This document shows, piece after piece, positions 21,706 to 31,611 of a stretch of DNA of 64,000 bases (its first letter is position 1; every line of letters starts with the position of its first letter). The position numbers and the translations under genes are program-made. The DNA comes from Tridacna crocea (Eukaryota; Mollusca; Bivalvia; Cardiida; Cardiidae): assembly GCA_943736015.1 (NCBI GenBank), contig OX031064.1, forward strand, positions 34,647,361 through 34,711,360. Reading direction: 5' to 3'. The notes below the pieces were generated by a model, which was not told the origin of the DNA, searched no databases, and was given only the letters and a program-made list of their open reading frames with translations.

Positions 21706-22849
21706 GGGGGGGGGGGCGGGGGGGGGGGGGGGAGTCCGCACCCCATTTATATCATCACATCTACAAGGCGAAACGACGTAGGAGGAAATGGTTTGGGGGC
21801 GAAACGATTCGGATTCCTTGGACTAGGTTTTCCCTTGATTTTTCTCAAAATCCATAAAGGAATGCATCCTTTCAAACTTTAGAAAAAATAATACTGTTTT
21901 GGAGGTCGATATTAAAATAAATAAGCGGTCATATAAACCTCATGAAGACTGATTTTTTTTTCAACCATACCTTGCTCAGAATTTCGTCTTTGGGCCGAGA
22001 TTTCCTTACAGGGACTACTAATTCTACTGTAGGATCGGATTTTTTTTATTGTTTCATAAAATAATTTTCGTTATATATACGTTTCAAAATGACTTTAAAA
22101 AATATTTTTATTGTATTTTGCGTTCCTGTAACTAACAGCAAAGTCTGATCTATATGATTTCTTCCGAAATTGCTATGAATTTAATGATACGTCCCTTTGT
22201 TTTTCAACATGGCTGAAAGTGAAAGTAGGATATTTTGTCGTTTGCTACAGTTTGTTGTCAAAATATGAATAGTAATAGAACTTTCAAAAGAATACTGGTA
22301 TTAGTTTAAAATTTGTATTTTTGAAATTATTTCTGTTTTTTATATTCAGTTAACTAACTTTAAATCCAGAATTATTTATGTCGAACTTGGAGTAGAGTAT
22401 TCGGCCCAAGAAGTTTCAGCAACTTACTAAATAGTGAAGAAGACTCGACCCCAAGAAGATTCCACAGAGACGAAGAGTTGGGCCACACAAAAAAGTTTTT
22501 CAACCATTTTAAGAGTAAATTTATTTTGTTTAAATTTCTGTGTTCATGTAAGAGGTAACATTTTAACTTTAAAGTGGCCTTGCAGAGTTTGTGACAAAAA
22601 TTTCGTGAAAAAAAAATCATCCTTGTAATCCCAAAGCTCATTTTTTTTATCTTTATTTTAATATCGACCTCCAAAATAGTATTATTTTGTATTAGTTTGA
22701 AAGGATGCATTCTTTTATGGATTTTGAGAAAATCTAGGGAAAACCTAGTCCAAGGAATCCAAATCTTTTCGCCCCAAACCATTTCTTCCTACGTCGTTTC
22801 GCCTTAAAGACCTGATGATATAAATGGGGTGCGGACACCCCCCCCCCCC
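21706..22849. mobile_element. 1.1-kb foldback element with ~200-bp inverted termini and G/C-run ends
   Basis: The left arm 21725-21922 (GGGGAGTCCGCACCCCATTT, AAGGCGAAACGACGTAGGAG, TGGACTAGGTTTTCCC) is repeated inverted at 22652-22849 with roughly 85-90 percent identity by eye. Homopolymer G and C runs cap the two ends. The interior has no recognisable transposase. No clear target duplication was seen because of the homopolymers. Confidence 0.78.
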
Positions 22850-23234
22850 ATTTCATTGGCCCACACATTCAGTGCGAGTACTGGTGTAGTTCCCAGGAAG
22901 CAGAACCGAGAGTGATTCTATATAACTAATATAAGTTGTAAGAACTTGTTTCTCAATCGATGTAAAATAAATATGTTTAAACCACAGCTTTTAAATTTTC
23001 ATTCATGAAACCCCAGTAGTTGAAAACCATCTGATGACAAGAGAAATTAGAGATTTGCTACGGCCCAGGTTGACACAGACGGGAAACATGGTCTATTTTT
23101 ACAAGAGCAATTCGCTCATTCACATACCGGAAATACACAGATGAAGCTTCAAACATAACATCCGAAGAAGACATTATGGAAAATAGTTACATGTTTGTTT
23201 AATTTGGTGAGATGTGAACAATCTAAATACCCAC

Positions 23235-23398
23235 CTTTAAGATCTTTGACAATAAGGACTTGCTCACAAATTTCACAGTGACATATGCAGCACAGTGATA
23301 CATGCAATGGCTTGATACATGCAATGGCTTGGTCACACCATTCAAGCACTAACCATAATGCATGTTGCTTATCTGTCACAAATACATTTAAACACATA
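23235..23398 (-). CDS. Unassigned Cys-rich candidate exon
   Basis: Between CTACAG and GTGGGT on the minus strand is a 164-base open segment reading VLEWCDQAIACIKPLHVSLC and then CICHCEICEQVLIVKDLK. The Cys/His cluster could be a zinc site. It contains an internal direct repeat (CATTGCATGTATCA twice). It could be a 5' exon of the SLF2-like gene; I do not recognise it. Confidence 0.3.
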
Positions 23399-23430
23399 CT
23401 GTAGAAGCTAGGTTGGTAGCAAGTCTTGTT

Positions 23431-23678
23431 TTAACTCTTTACCAAACAATCCCTTTATTTTACAAATTTACAACCCTTTAATAGAAGCCTGTTGAAATCA
23501 CTGTGGGGAAAGGAGAAATCGCTGATAACTATCATTTTCTCCTTATCCCACAATGTCTTCTATCCTGCTGGAAACAAATTTCAGTTTTTGTTGATGCTTA
23601 CTTTGTCGTTTGCAAGTACAAGTACCGGTACTTTTACTTTGGACCTGTCTAAAATTTTGTGGTATGGTAAAGAGTTAC
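23431..23678 (+). mobile_element. Family A MITE, diverged
   Basis: Left TTAACTCTTTACCAAACAAT; right TATGGTAAAGAGTTAC. A short GTACAAGTACCGGTAC insertion sits in the right arm. Confidence 0.8.
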
Positions 23679-23751
23679 ATGTAAGCATTTACATATCATC
23701 GAACTGTTCTCTGTGATAATAGGTTGAAGGTAATTATGCAAAATGGCTCAA

Positions 23752-23978
23752 TTAACCCATTACCACACGATCCCTACTTTTGATGCCCCTAAGAAAGAAG
23801 CCTTTTGAAAACACTGGGAAAAGCAGAAAATGCTGGTAACCAGCATTTTCTCCTTTTCCCACAGTGTTTTCTACCCTTCCCGGAACAAATTTCTATTTTT
23901 TAGTCACCTTTATTTTGTCGTCTGCAAATGCTTTCAATTTGGACCAGTCTAAAATTTTCTCGTGTGGTAAAGAGTTAA
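23752..23978 (+). mobile_element. Family A MITE
   Basis: TTAA both ends; lies 73 bases from the previous copy. Confidence 0.9.
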
Positions 23979-24146
23979 GGCTTATTATTGTTTTGATTGA
24001 CTTGGTCTTTTATGATAATCTCATTATTGCATATATCATTGTAAACTTTGCTGAGTTCTCTTGCGACATTTTCTACATTTAAATGAAGGAAGTGAAAACC
24101 ATGTGATCAGCACACTTTCTAAAATCTTTCATGTCATGTCATTCTT

Positions 24147-24371
24147 TTAATCCTTTACCAGACAACAAAATTTTATCCTTGTCAAAATTGAAAGCATTTG
24201 CAGATGACAATATCAGTGTAGCAAAAATGGTGATAGTCTTGATAGGGTAGAAAACATTGAGAGAAAAAGAGAAAATGCTGGTTACCAGCATTTTCTCCTT
24301 TTCCCCCAGTGTTTTCAGAAGGCTTTTTTCCCAGGGTTGTCAAAAGTCAGTATTGTGTGGTAAAGGGTTAA
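24147..24371 (-). mobile_element. Family A MITE, inverted, upstream of POLL
   Basis: Complete, TTAA both ends, about 575 bases before the POLL start codon. Confidence 0.88.
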
Positions 24372-24945
24372 ACTGATATAATAACATTGAGACTATCTGT
24401 TAGATCACAATCATGAAGGTTTTGTTAAATCATGTGACCACAGATCAGCACTGCAGCCACTTACAAATTGCTATTAAAATATTGAAATATGTTATATGAT
24501 ACATTTTCAAATCACCTATAGGATAATGATAGAGATGTGCTTTCTTCCAAATGTCTGAATGAAATGTTTTCACTTTAAAGTCAAGACAAGTTGCATTATG
24601 GATAGTTCTCACTCTTTGCTTCAATTCAGGAAGAGAGCTTGTGTGTTTCTTTGCATGGAAACCTGTAAACTAAGGGTGTCACTCAGCACTGTTGCTGTGA
24701 CCTTAAACTGCCTCATACCTGAAATAGGAAATAGGGTTACAGTTTGGATAGCACAACTCTTTGTTATCATTTGGTTGAATTTTAGTATTGTTTGTTTGTT
24801 GGCAAGTATGAATACTGTGTTTGAAGCATACATTAAGTGTTTCAAAAGTTGAGAAATTGTTCCTACTAAGTCTTGTTGTTCGGTCATTTCTCTTGCAGGG
24901 CCTAGATTACATTTATAACAGTAATTAACTTTATGTTCAGAGAAA

Positions 24946-25590
24946 ATGTCAAACAGAAAGAGAAAAGAGGAGAACCTTGAAGAACCAGAGGGCAAGAGGA
25001 GAAACTGCAATGTTGACTCTGACAGCTTTTTGTCCACTGTAACAGGATTCATTTTGAAGGCTGGCTTACAAAAAGTGAGACTGCAGATTTTTGAAAACCA
25101 GTTGAAGAAATTTGGTGGAATTCTATCCACTGATTTAAATCCCTCTGTAACACATCTGATTGTAGATGACAACATGGATATAGACCGACTCTGCAGAATT
25201 CTGAAATTGGAATCACCTCCAGATGATGTTGCCATTGTGAAAACTTCATGGCTGAGTTCATGTTTCAAAGAGAAACAACTTGTAGATGTAGAAGGTTATA
25301 TCCTTGATGTTTCAAAGTTTGATAAGAATTCAGAAGAAACATCAAATGTTGATAAGACAGAAGCAGACATATCAGACAAAAGTCATGTGTCTGCTAAAGT
25401 AAAGTCAGAATTACCTAAAGTTGGAATGATGTTTGGATGCCATGGAAGTAAAGTGAGTCCTAGGAAAACAAAGTCTGACAGTGACAGTGATTATTGTCCA
25501 AGTGATGAGGAACCAGGAACATCTAATTTGTCAGATTTTGAAGAAACCTCATCTACGGTCGATCCTGACAGGCCAGTAAAAAATCTGCCG
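24946..25590 (+). CDS. POLL: POLL exon with BRCT domain
   Basis: The ATG lies five bases after a TTATGTTCAG acceptor, so an upstream 5'UTR exon is likely. The 215 codons begin with a basic stretch (MSNRKRKEE, RKRKEE and EGKRRN suit a nuclear signal). A BRCT domain covers roughly residues 25-120 (FENQLKKFGGIL, VTHLIVDD, VAIVKTSWLSSCFKE, including the conserved Trp). An acidic, Ser-rich linker follows (SDSDSDYCPSDEEPGTS). It ends at CCG/GTAAAG in phase 0. BRCT of Pol lambda binds Ku and XRCC4-ligase IV at DNA ends. Confidence 0.92.
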
Positions 25591-25776
25591 GTAAAGTTAT
25601 GTCACATTAATCTTTGTACTGTCACTTTGTTGCTCAGCTAGAAAGGCTTTGTTGGTAGACTGCAGTATGATATTAATCTACAGTGTTCATAAAAACAAAA
25701 GACTTTTACTGTAGATGCTTAAAAACACAGGTTTGTTTGGGAAAGGGTTTCTAAGGAATTGCCAAAAAAAAAAAAA

Positions 25777-26895
25777 AAGCCTCAGCCTACATTATGGCTC
25801 CGTTTTCTCGATGACATATTTTTTATATGGGACCATTCATTTGATGAACTCAAATCTTTCATTAAAGACATAAACAATTTTCACCCAAACATTAAATTTT
25901 CAAGTTGTATCTCAGAACACTCTGTTAATTTTTTAGATGTCCGAGTTACCAAAAGTGATTTACTGGGAATAGAAACTGAAATTTTCATCAAAGAAACAAA
26001 CATTCACCAATACGTTCATTATACATCATGTCACCCTAAAAATTGCAAGGATGGTATCCCGTACAGTCAGGCAAAGCGCTATCGTAGAATTACATCGAAT
26101 GATGACAAATTTTATTTATCTCTCGATGATCTACGGAGGCGTTTTGGGGACAGGGGATACCCTTCATCAGTTGTAGAATGTGCATTTTCCAAGGTCTCCA
26201 AAATGTCACAATCAGATGCCTTACAACCTTCTACGCAAAACATTAAAAACATTGTACCCTTTACAATTGTTTATAATCCATCCCTGCCATCAATCGGTAA
26301 GACGATTCATAAATACTGGGATATTTTGAACCTTTCTAAAAATCCAGGAACAAGAGAAATATTTCAGAATTACAAACCTATGGTGGCTTTTAAAAGATCG
26401 AAAAATCTAAAAGATTTTCTAGTTCGGTCTGATTTCAATTCAGATATTTGTGATGCATTTTCGTCTCAAAGCTGTAATTCAAATCGTTGTTCACATTGTT
26501 TGCATATTAACACTGGATCAAGTTTTTCTAGTCATACTACTGGTGAAACTTTTCAGTTGCACAATGACACCAACTGTAAAACAAAAGGTGTAATCTATCT
26601 GGTAACTTGTAAAAAATGCCAATGTCAGTATGTTGGACAAACTCGTCAACAAGTGTCAAGAAGAATGAATAGCCATAGATATGATATATGCAATTTTGAA
26701 AATCCTGCATTCTCATCTTCTGTAGCAACACATTTTAATTCCAGTGATCATTCCTTAAATGATTTTTCTTTTATGCCGATTGATATTGTTAAAGACGATT
26801 TTAATCGTCTTTGTAAGGAAGCTTTCTGGATTCATAAACTGCAAACTTTACACCCGAATGGTCTGAATTTAAAACTATTGTATAACATAAATTAG
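25777..26895 (+). CDS. Penelope-like reverse transcriptase C-terminus plus GIY-YIG endonuclease
   Basis: About 370 open codons with no start of their own. The RT catalytic box is RFLDDIFFIW near the 5' end; downstream KETNIHQYVHYTSCHPKNCK and YSQAKRYRRI are typical of the Penelope thumb/linker. A Cys cluster (CNSNRCSHC, then HNDTNC) precedes GVIYLVTCKKC and QYVGQT, the GIY and YIG halves of the endonuclease, with RRMNSHR after it. The Cys motif and GIY-YIG place it among endonuclease-bearing Penelope elements of Neptune-like type. The N-terminal RT fingers and palm are missing, so it cannot be autonomous. Confidence 0.88.
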   Translation, partial: KPQPTLWLRFLDDIFFIWDHSFDELKSFIKDINNFHPNIKFSSCISEHSVNFLDVRVTKSDLLGIETEIFIKETNIHQYVHYTSCHPKNCKDGIPYSQAKRYRRITSNDDKFYLSLDDLRRRFGDRGYPSSVVECAFSKVSKMSQSDALQPSTQNIKNIVPFTIVYNPSLPSIGKTIHKYWDILNLSKNPGTREIFQNYKPMVAFKRSKNLKDFLVRSDFNSDICDAFSSQSCNSNRCSHCLHINTGSSFSSHTTGETFQLHNDTNCKTKGVIYLVTCKKCQCQYVGQTRQQVSRRMNSHRYDICNFENPAFSSSVATHFNSSDHSLNDFSFMPIDIVKDDFNRLCKEAFWIHKLQTLHPNGLNLKLLYNIN

Positions 26896-27330
26896 TATGC
26901 TCTGTCTCTCATCTTGATTATTGTTATTAATTTTTTAACAGGCTGAGTTAATCGTTGTTTCCTATTATTGTTTTTTTGTGTATAATTTGTATAGGAAATG
27001 AAGTATATTAATGATCCGATGACACTCAGCATGATTCAAACTTTTACATTTCAAACGTAATAGTGAGGACCTCGTTCGAAGGTTCCGCCTTTGATGAGTT
27101 AGCCGATCAGAATCTACACTATCTATATAGTCTAATATGTTCATTTCACGGGAGACACACCTTGATTGGAAAACATTTCGCTGATATGGCGTCCAATCTG
27201 GATCTGTTTTCCCTTATATTTACATTCTTTTATTTAATCACTTTTCCGCGAAACAGTGTTTTTCCGCCAAATTATTTCATATTAATTAATGTTTTTTTGA
27301 CGTGACGTCATGTCCGTTAATAAATGTTAT

Positions 27331-27365
27331 TCCTGAAGAAGGCGTTACGCCGAAACGTTGGATAA
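27331..27365 (+). ncRNA. Hammerhead-ribozyme-like motif at the Penelope 3' end
   Basis: CTGAAGA is followed by a GGCG-TTA-CGCC hairpin and GAAACG, the order of the hammerhead core (CUGANGA, stem II, GAAA). Penelope-like elements are known to carry such motifs. An AATAA/TTATT hairpin precedes it and could be stem I, but with an unpaired C and only a short stem III, so activity is uncertain. Confidence 0.5.
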
Positions 27366-27605
27366 AATATGAAATGTTGTTAAACGTGTTGTTTTTTGTT
27401 TGATTCTTACTTAAGGAATTGCCAATAATCTTACAGAGCTGCAAAGTTTTCATAACATGTTTTGCCTTTTTCTGCTGTTCAATGGCAGAAACTTGAAAAA
27501 AAAAATAGAATTTAGTGTATTAAGATAAACATTTTAAAAGACTACTCACATTTTCTTGTTTGTTTACTGCATGCAAAAAAAATTTTTTTTTGTTGTTTTT
27601 TATAG

Positions 27606-27683
27606 AAAGGGAACTGGGTTTGCACTCAATCTTCGAAGGTGGAAGTGATGAATCACAACAAACATATTACAGATAAGCTGGAG
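27606..27683 (+). CDS. POLL: POLL exon leading into the lyase domain
   Basis: Twenty-six codons between TTTTTATAG and GTATTA read KGNWVCTQSSKVEVMNHN then KHITDKLE, matching the vertebrate WVCAQ..NHN.HITEKLE segment just before the 8-kDa domain. Phase 0 both ends. Confidence 0.92.
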
Positions 27684-28076
27684 GTATTATTGCATAAATT
27701 AAATCTTTAGGGGATAACTCTTTTATATTCGTCCTCTTGTATGGAAATGATAATTTTCAAAGTAGAAAATGGTTTGACTTTCTACTGTACTATAACTACG
27801 ATAGGTGACTATATTTGCTTGTGAAATTGCCATAGGACATTGTTCAAATCCATATAAAAATAAGCCTTTATAAATATGACTAGTTTTGCTGAAAGAAAAG
27901 GTGAAAACATGTATGAAAATAGCAAAGGTGAATTCCTTAATATGTTTATTTCTACAGGATGTAGTGATAATATTGAAAGTTCGGTACTCTTGATAGTTAA
28001 GTCAGCTGAATGCTCCATTAAAAACTTGTATGAAAGAACCAACCGGTGATAAATGCCCATTTTGGCTTTAGGAAGA

Positions 28077-28205
28077 ATTTAAGTCCTTACCAAACAATCT
28101 CTGGTTATCATGACTCTGAGAAAGAAGCCTTTTGAAAACATTGTTGGAAAAGGAGAAAATGCTGTTTTCCACCCTTTCCAGAAAAAAAATTTTTTTTGAG
28201 TCACA
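28077..28205 (+). mobile_element. Left part of a family A MITE in a POLL intron
   Basis: Left end TTTAAGTCCTTACCAAACAA; the right half of the palindrome is deleted, joining GAAAATGCT to TTTCCACCC. Confidence 0.72.
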
Positions 28206-28539
28206 CTAATAATAAATAATATTAAAAAAAAAAGTAAACATGAAAGCTCCATTATTTAAAGAGGCCCCTATCAACATTGTTTACAGTTTTGATTGTCAGT
28301 CAATTTTCTTCTGATCAATGTCCAGGTTCTAATACAAATCTCCCTGTTTCTTTTTTTTTAACCACACCATTTATATCAGTAATATGTCCATGTTTACACA
28401 AATGACTGATATCTGTACCATTCTAAATTGTTTGAAATTTAACAGTGTTTTTGCTCACCGGCTGTAGATAGGCATCTTTAATGCTTATTTTTTGTCTACT
28501 ATTGGAAATGGTTAAAACAGAGAAGTTCTATCATCAAGA

Positions 28540-29100
28540 AATTATCTACATTAAACATACAAAAGGTATGGTTATTTTATACTGAAGGAAATAACTAGAA
28601 AAAGACACAAAAGTGTTCATATTTCAATTAAAACAATAGTACACGAACATGAATGATGTCATGGCGTAAAGTACAAACTTTGGCACATGCTGTCGTTGGT
28701 TTTTCCAACTTCAAGTGCTCATGACAAAAAAAATAAGTTAAATCAGGACCTAGAAAAGGATTATATACTAGTGTATTATCAAAAAATAGTCTCTGCTGGA
28801 GTAGGGTTTATATGATAAATTGTAATATTGAATAACTAGTTATTTTTAAGAGTAAGAAATGATTGAAAAAATTATAGGAGTTCTGACATTAGAAGATCAA
28901 TTTTACCATAGGAAATGAATAAAAATTATGAAAGTTTCAACAATGTATGGTTATCGGTTATTTTTTAATGCAGGAAATGATAAAAACATTATATAAGTTT
29001 TAACTTTACATGGTTATTTTTTAATGTAGGAAATGATTTAAACATTATGAAAGCTCCAGCAATAAACGGTTACCTTTTACTGTAGGAAATGGTGAAAACA
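28540..29100 (+). repeat. Degenerate ~55-bp tandem repeat before the third POLL exon
   Basis: GGTTATTTTTTAATG, GGAAATGATAAAAACATTAT and TATGAAAG..CC recur several times, the last unit running into the real acceptor and exon (GTAGGAAATGGTGAAAACAT). The exon edge therefore resembles the intronic repeat. Confidence 0.5.
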
Positions 29101-29193
29101 TATGAAAGCACCAATGATAAATGGAGGGCATTCGGATATCAGAAAGCCATTCAGGTTCTACGGCGACAACAGAAACCTATCTCAAGTTTTGAG
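29086..29193 (+). CDS. POLL: POLL exon, start of 8-kDa lyase domain
   Basis: Thirty-six codons between TACTGTAG and GTTTGT. The peptide EMVKTYESTNDKWRAFGYQK continues AIQVLRRQQKPISSFE, the first helices of the dRP-lyase domain. Phase 0 both ends. Acceptor-like ATGTAGGAAATG motifs are repeated several times in the upstream intron (28.9-29.1 kb), a local tandem duplication of the region. Confidence 0.93.
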
Positions 29194-29213
29194 GTTTGTT
29201 TGACTTACTTCTT

Positions 29214-29345
29214 TAACTCTTTACCAGATAATAAAATGTTAGACATATCCAAATAAAAAGCATGTGCAGACATACAAAAGGTTAAATTCGTCTGTAAAAG
29301 AGTCGAAAGCGCTGTGTGAGAAAGAGAAAATGCATGTCTTTGTGA
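29214..29345 (-). mobile_element. Partial MITE
   Basis: TTAACTCTTTACCAGATAAT at the left and a decayed arm; the right half is absent. Confidence 0.5.
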
Positions 29346-29483
29346 CATACATGTTTACATCACAGCCACTGATCTTCCATGATCATTTTACATGTACGTA
29401 CCTAAGTGCAACATGGATAGATTTGTATATTATTAAGGTTTCAAGGTGAAGAATATTACCGCAAGTTGCTCTCTGACTTGGGT

Positions 29484-29711
29484 TTAACTCTTTACCAACC
29501 AATGCCGACTTGTAACGACCCTGAGAAAGAGGCTTTTTGAAAACATTGTGGGAAAAGGAGAAAATGCTGGTAACCATCATTTTCTCCTTTTCCTGCAATG
29601 TTTTCAACCAATTCAAGGAAATATGCGTTCTGTTGAAAAAGTTTGAATAATTGTCTGTAACTTCCTCCAATGTGGATGAATTAAAAATTTTGTTATGTGG
29701 TAAAGGTTTAA
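29484..29711 (+). mobile_element. Family A MITE in a POLL intron
   Basis: TTAA both ends; right arm diverged (GAAATATGCGTTCTGTTG). Confidence 0.82.
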
Positions 29712-29905
29712 TCCAGTAATGTTATATTTGGAGGATATTTAAGTAAGTAAAGAGCAATTTTTGTGTTATTCTATTCTTTTAAATCCAAAACTATATCATC
29801 TATCCCATGCTAAAGAAAAATAATTTTTAGCTAAAAATCTTATAAAAAGCTATTCTTTAGATAGTAGCGTTGATATTTTGGCACATACGTTGTAGTAGAC
29901 CCCTA

Positions 29906-30041
29906 TTAATCGTTTACCAAACAACCCCTGGTTTTAATGACCCTGGAAATAAATTCAGTTTCTAATTTACGTTTAATGTGTCACCTGCAAGTGCTTTCAA
30001 TTTAGACCAGTCTTAAATTTTGTTGTTTGGTAAAGAGTTAA
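29906..30041 (+). mobile_element. Family A MITE with the palindrome deleted
   Basis: Both ends are present, TTAATCGTTTACCAAACAAC to TTGTTTGGTAAAGAGTTAA, but the whole hairpin is missing (GACCCTGGAAATAAATTC). Its right TTAA is the left TTAA of the next copy. Confidence 0.83.
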
Positions 30042-30264
30042 CTCTACCACACAATCCCGACGTTTAACGACCTGGAGAAAGAAGGCTTTTGAAAACACTG
30101 TGGGAAAAGGAGAAAATGCTGGTAACCAGCATTTTCTCCTTTTCCCACAGTGTTTTCTACTCTTGCCAAACCAACTTTTAATTTTTCAGTCACCTTTATT
30201 TTGTGGTCTGCAAATGCTTTCAATTAGGACCAGTCTAAAATTTTCTTGTATGGTAAAGAGTTAA
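30038..30264 (+). mobile_element. Family A MITE abutting the previous one
   Basis: Complete; shares its left TTAA with the deleted copy. Confidence 0.88.
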
Positions 30265-30278
30265 ACACTTCAAGCTAT

Positions 30279-30508
30279 TTAACTCTTTACCACACAAGAA
30301 AATTTTAGACTAGTCCAAAATGAAAGCATTTGCAGACGACAAAATAAAGGTTACTGAAAAATTGAAAATTCGGATTTGCAAAGGGTAGAAAACACTTTGG
30401 GAAAAGGAGAAAATGCTGGAACCAGCATTTTCTCCTTTTCCCAAAGTGTTTTCAAAAGGCTTCTTTCTCAGGGTCGTTAAAAGTCAGGCTTGTGTGGTAA
30501 AGAGTTAA
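30279..30508 (-). mobile_element. Family A MITE, inverted
   Basis: Complete; 15 bases after the previous copy and in the opposite orientation. Palindrome centre GCTGGAACCAGC. Confidence 0.9.
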
Positions 30509-30802
30509 AAGAAAGTCTTTGGTTGACTGGTCATATTTTCTGTATAAATCTAGTGGTAGATTACAGGTATCATTCTGATAGATAAATATCACAGTCTATT
30601 GCAATCATGGTCTACTGACCAATAAGCAAGTTTGGCATGCAGGGCAATCATGGTCCTCATTGATTGTTTAATTTAGGCTACGATAAAAGCAAGAAAGTAC
30701 ATGTAGTGAAAAGACCTAGGATTGGTTAAATTTCCATATTTCATCATTCACTCTGGCAAGAAAACACTGTAGTATGTAAATTTTTCATCATAATATTTCA
30801 AG

Positions 30803-30982
30803 GAAGCAATGGCACTACCAGGTGTTGGTAAAAGACTTGCAGAAAAAATATGGGAAATAGCAGAAAGCGGACAACTGAGAAAATTAAATGAGTTTAAAGC
30901 CAATGATGATATAAGAATAATAGAGACATTCATGAATGTATGGGGAGCTGGTGCCACTACAGCTAGAACCTGGTACCAGCAG
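30803..30982 (+). CDS. POLL: POLL exon, helix-hairpin-helix of the lyase domain
   Basis: Sixty codons between ATTTCAAG and GTAAGT. It begins EAMALPGVGKRLAEKIWEI (the first HhH motif; the Lys of GKRLAEK is in the lyase site region) and ends with NVWGAGATTARTWYQQ (the second HhH, fingers start). Phase 0 both ends. A 32-base part of it is nearly repeated inside a MITE 410 bases downstream. Confidence 0.95.
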
Positions 30983-31158
30983 GTAAGTGGTCTATACCGG
31001 ATAACAAAATTGTTGACCAATTTTTCCCATCTCTAAAGCCCTTTCAAATTTTATTTGGTTCAAATGACGGGATTCCTCCAAAAGGAAGAAAATATTGTTG
31101 CAAAAGGAGAAAATTCTGGTCACCAGTAATTTCACCTTTTTCAGCAGCTTTTGCATAA

Positions 31159-31469
31159 TTAACCCATTACCACACAACGACGACCTTCAACACCCCAAAA
31201 AGAGAAGGCTTTTGAAAACATTGTGGAAAAAGGTATTGGGAAAAGACTTGCAGAAAAAATATGCAGAATATGCTGGTAAAAAGCATTTTCTCCTGTTCCC
31301 ACAATGTTTTCTCCCATTACCACACAATCCCTACTTTTGATGACACGGAGAAAGAAGCCTTAAAAAAAAATATTGTGGTTACCAGCATTTTCTCTTTTTC
31401 CCACAATGTTTTCAAAAGGCTTCTTTTTCAGGGCTGTAAAAAACCAGCGATTGTTTGAGAAAGGGTTAA
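31159..31469 (+). mobile_element. Composite family A MITE carrying a POLL exon fragment
   Basis: A left end (TTAACCCATTACCACACAAC) leads to a palindrome whose left arm is interrupted by about 30 bases nearly identical to the POLL exon at 30821-30852. At 31313 the right half switches into a second left end (CCCATTACCACACAATCC), and the composite closes with AAAGGGTTAA. Two copies have recombined. Confidence 0.82.
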
Positions 31470-31611
31470 CTTATTATCAAACAACAAAATTTTAGAATTG
31501 TAGGGTAGAAAACATGGTGGGAAAAGGAGAAAATGCTGGTCACCACAAAATATTTTTTAAGGCTGCTTTCTCAGGGTCGTCAAAAGTAGGGATTGTGTGG
31601 TAATGGGTTAA
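31466..31611 (-). mobile_element. Internally deleted family A MITE sharing a TTAA
   Basis: Begins at the right TTAA of the composite copy; the palindrome is asymmetric (GCTGGTCACCACAAAATATT). Confidence 0.8.

Larger units (their letters stand above)
25752..27425 (+). mobile_element. 5'-truncated Penelope-like retroelement with 14-bp target duplication
   Basis: A 14-bp direct repeat (TAAGGAATTGCCAA at 25752-25765 and 27412-27425) flanks an insertion in a POLL intron. The insertion starts with an A-run, then a coding segment that begins just before the reverse-transcriptase catalytic box and ends in a GIY-YIG endonuclease, then a 3' UTR ending in a hammerhead-like motif. Truncation at the 5' end and a clean duplication imply target-primed insertion. 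The reading frame remains open to its stop, suggesting fairly recent arrival. Confidence 0.88.

Noticed and set aside
24621-25268. 215-codon minus-strand ORF
   Set aside because: It is antisense to the POLL BRCT exon, whose protein is clearly conserved.
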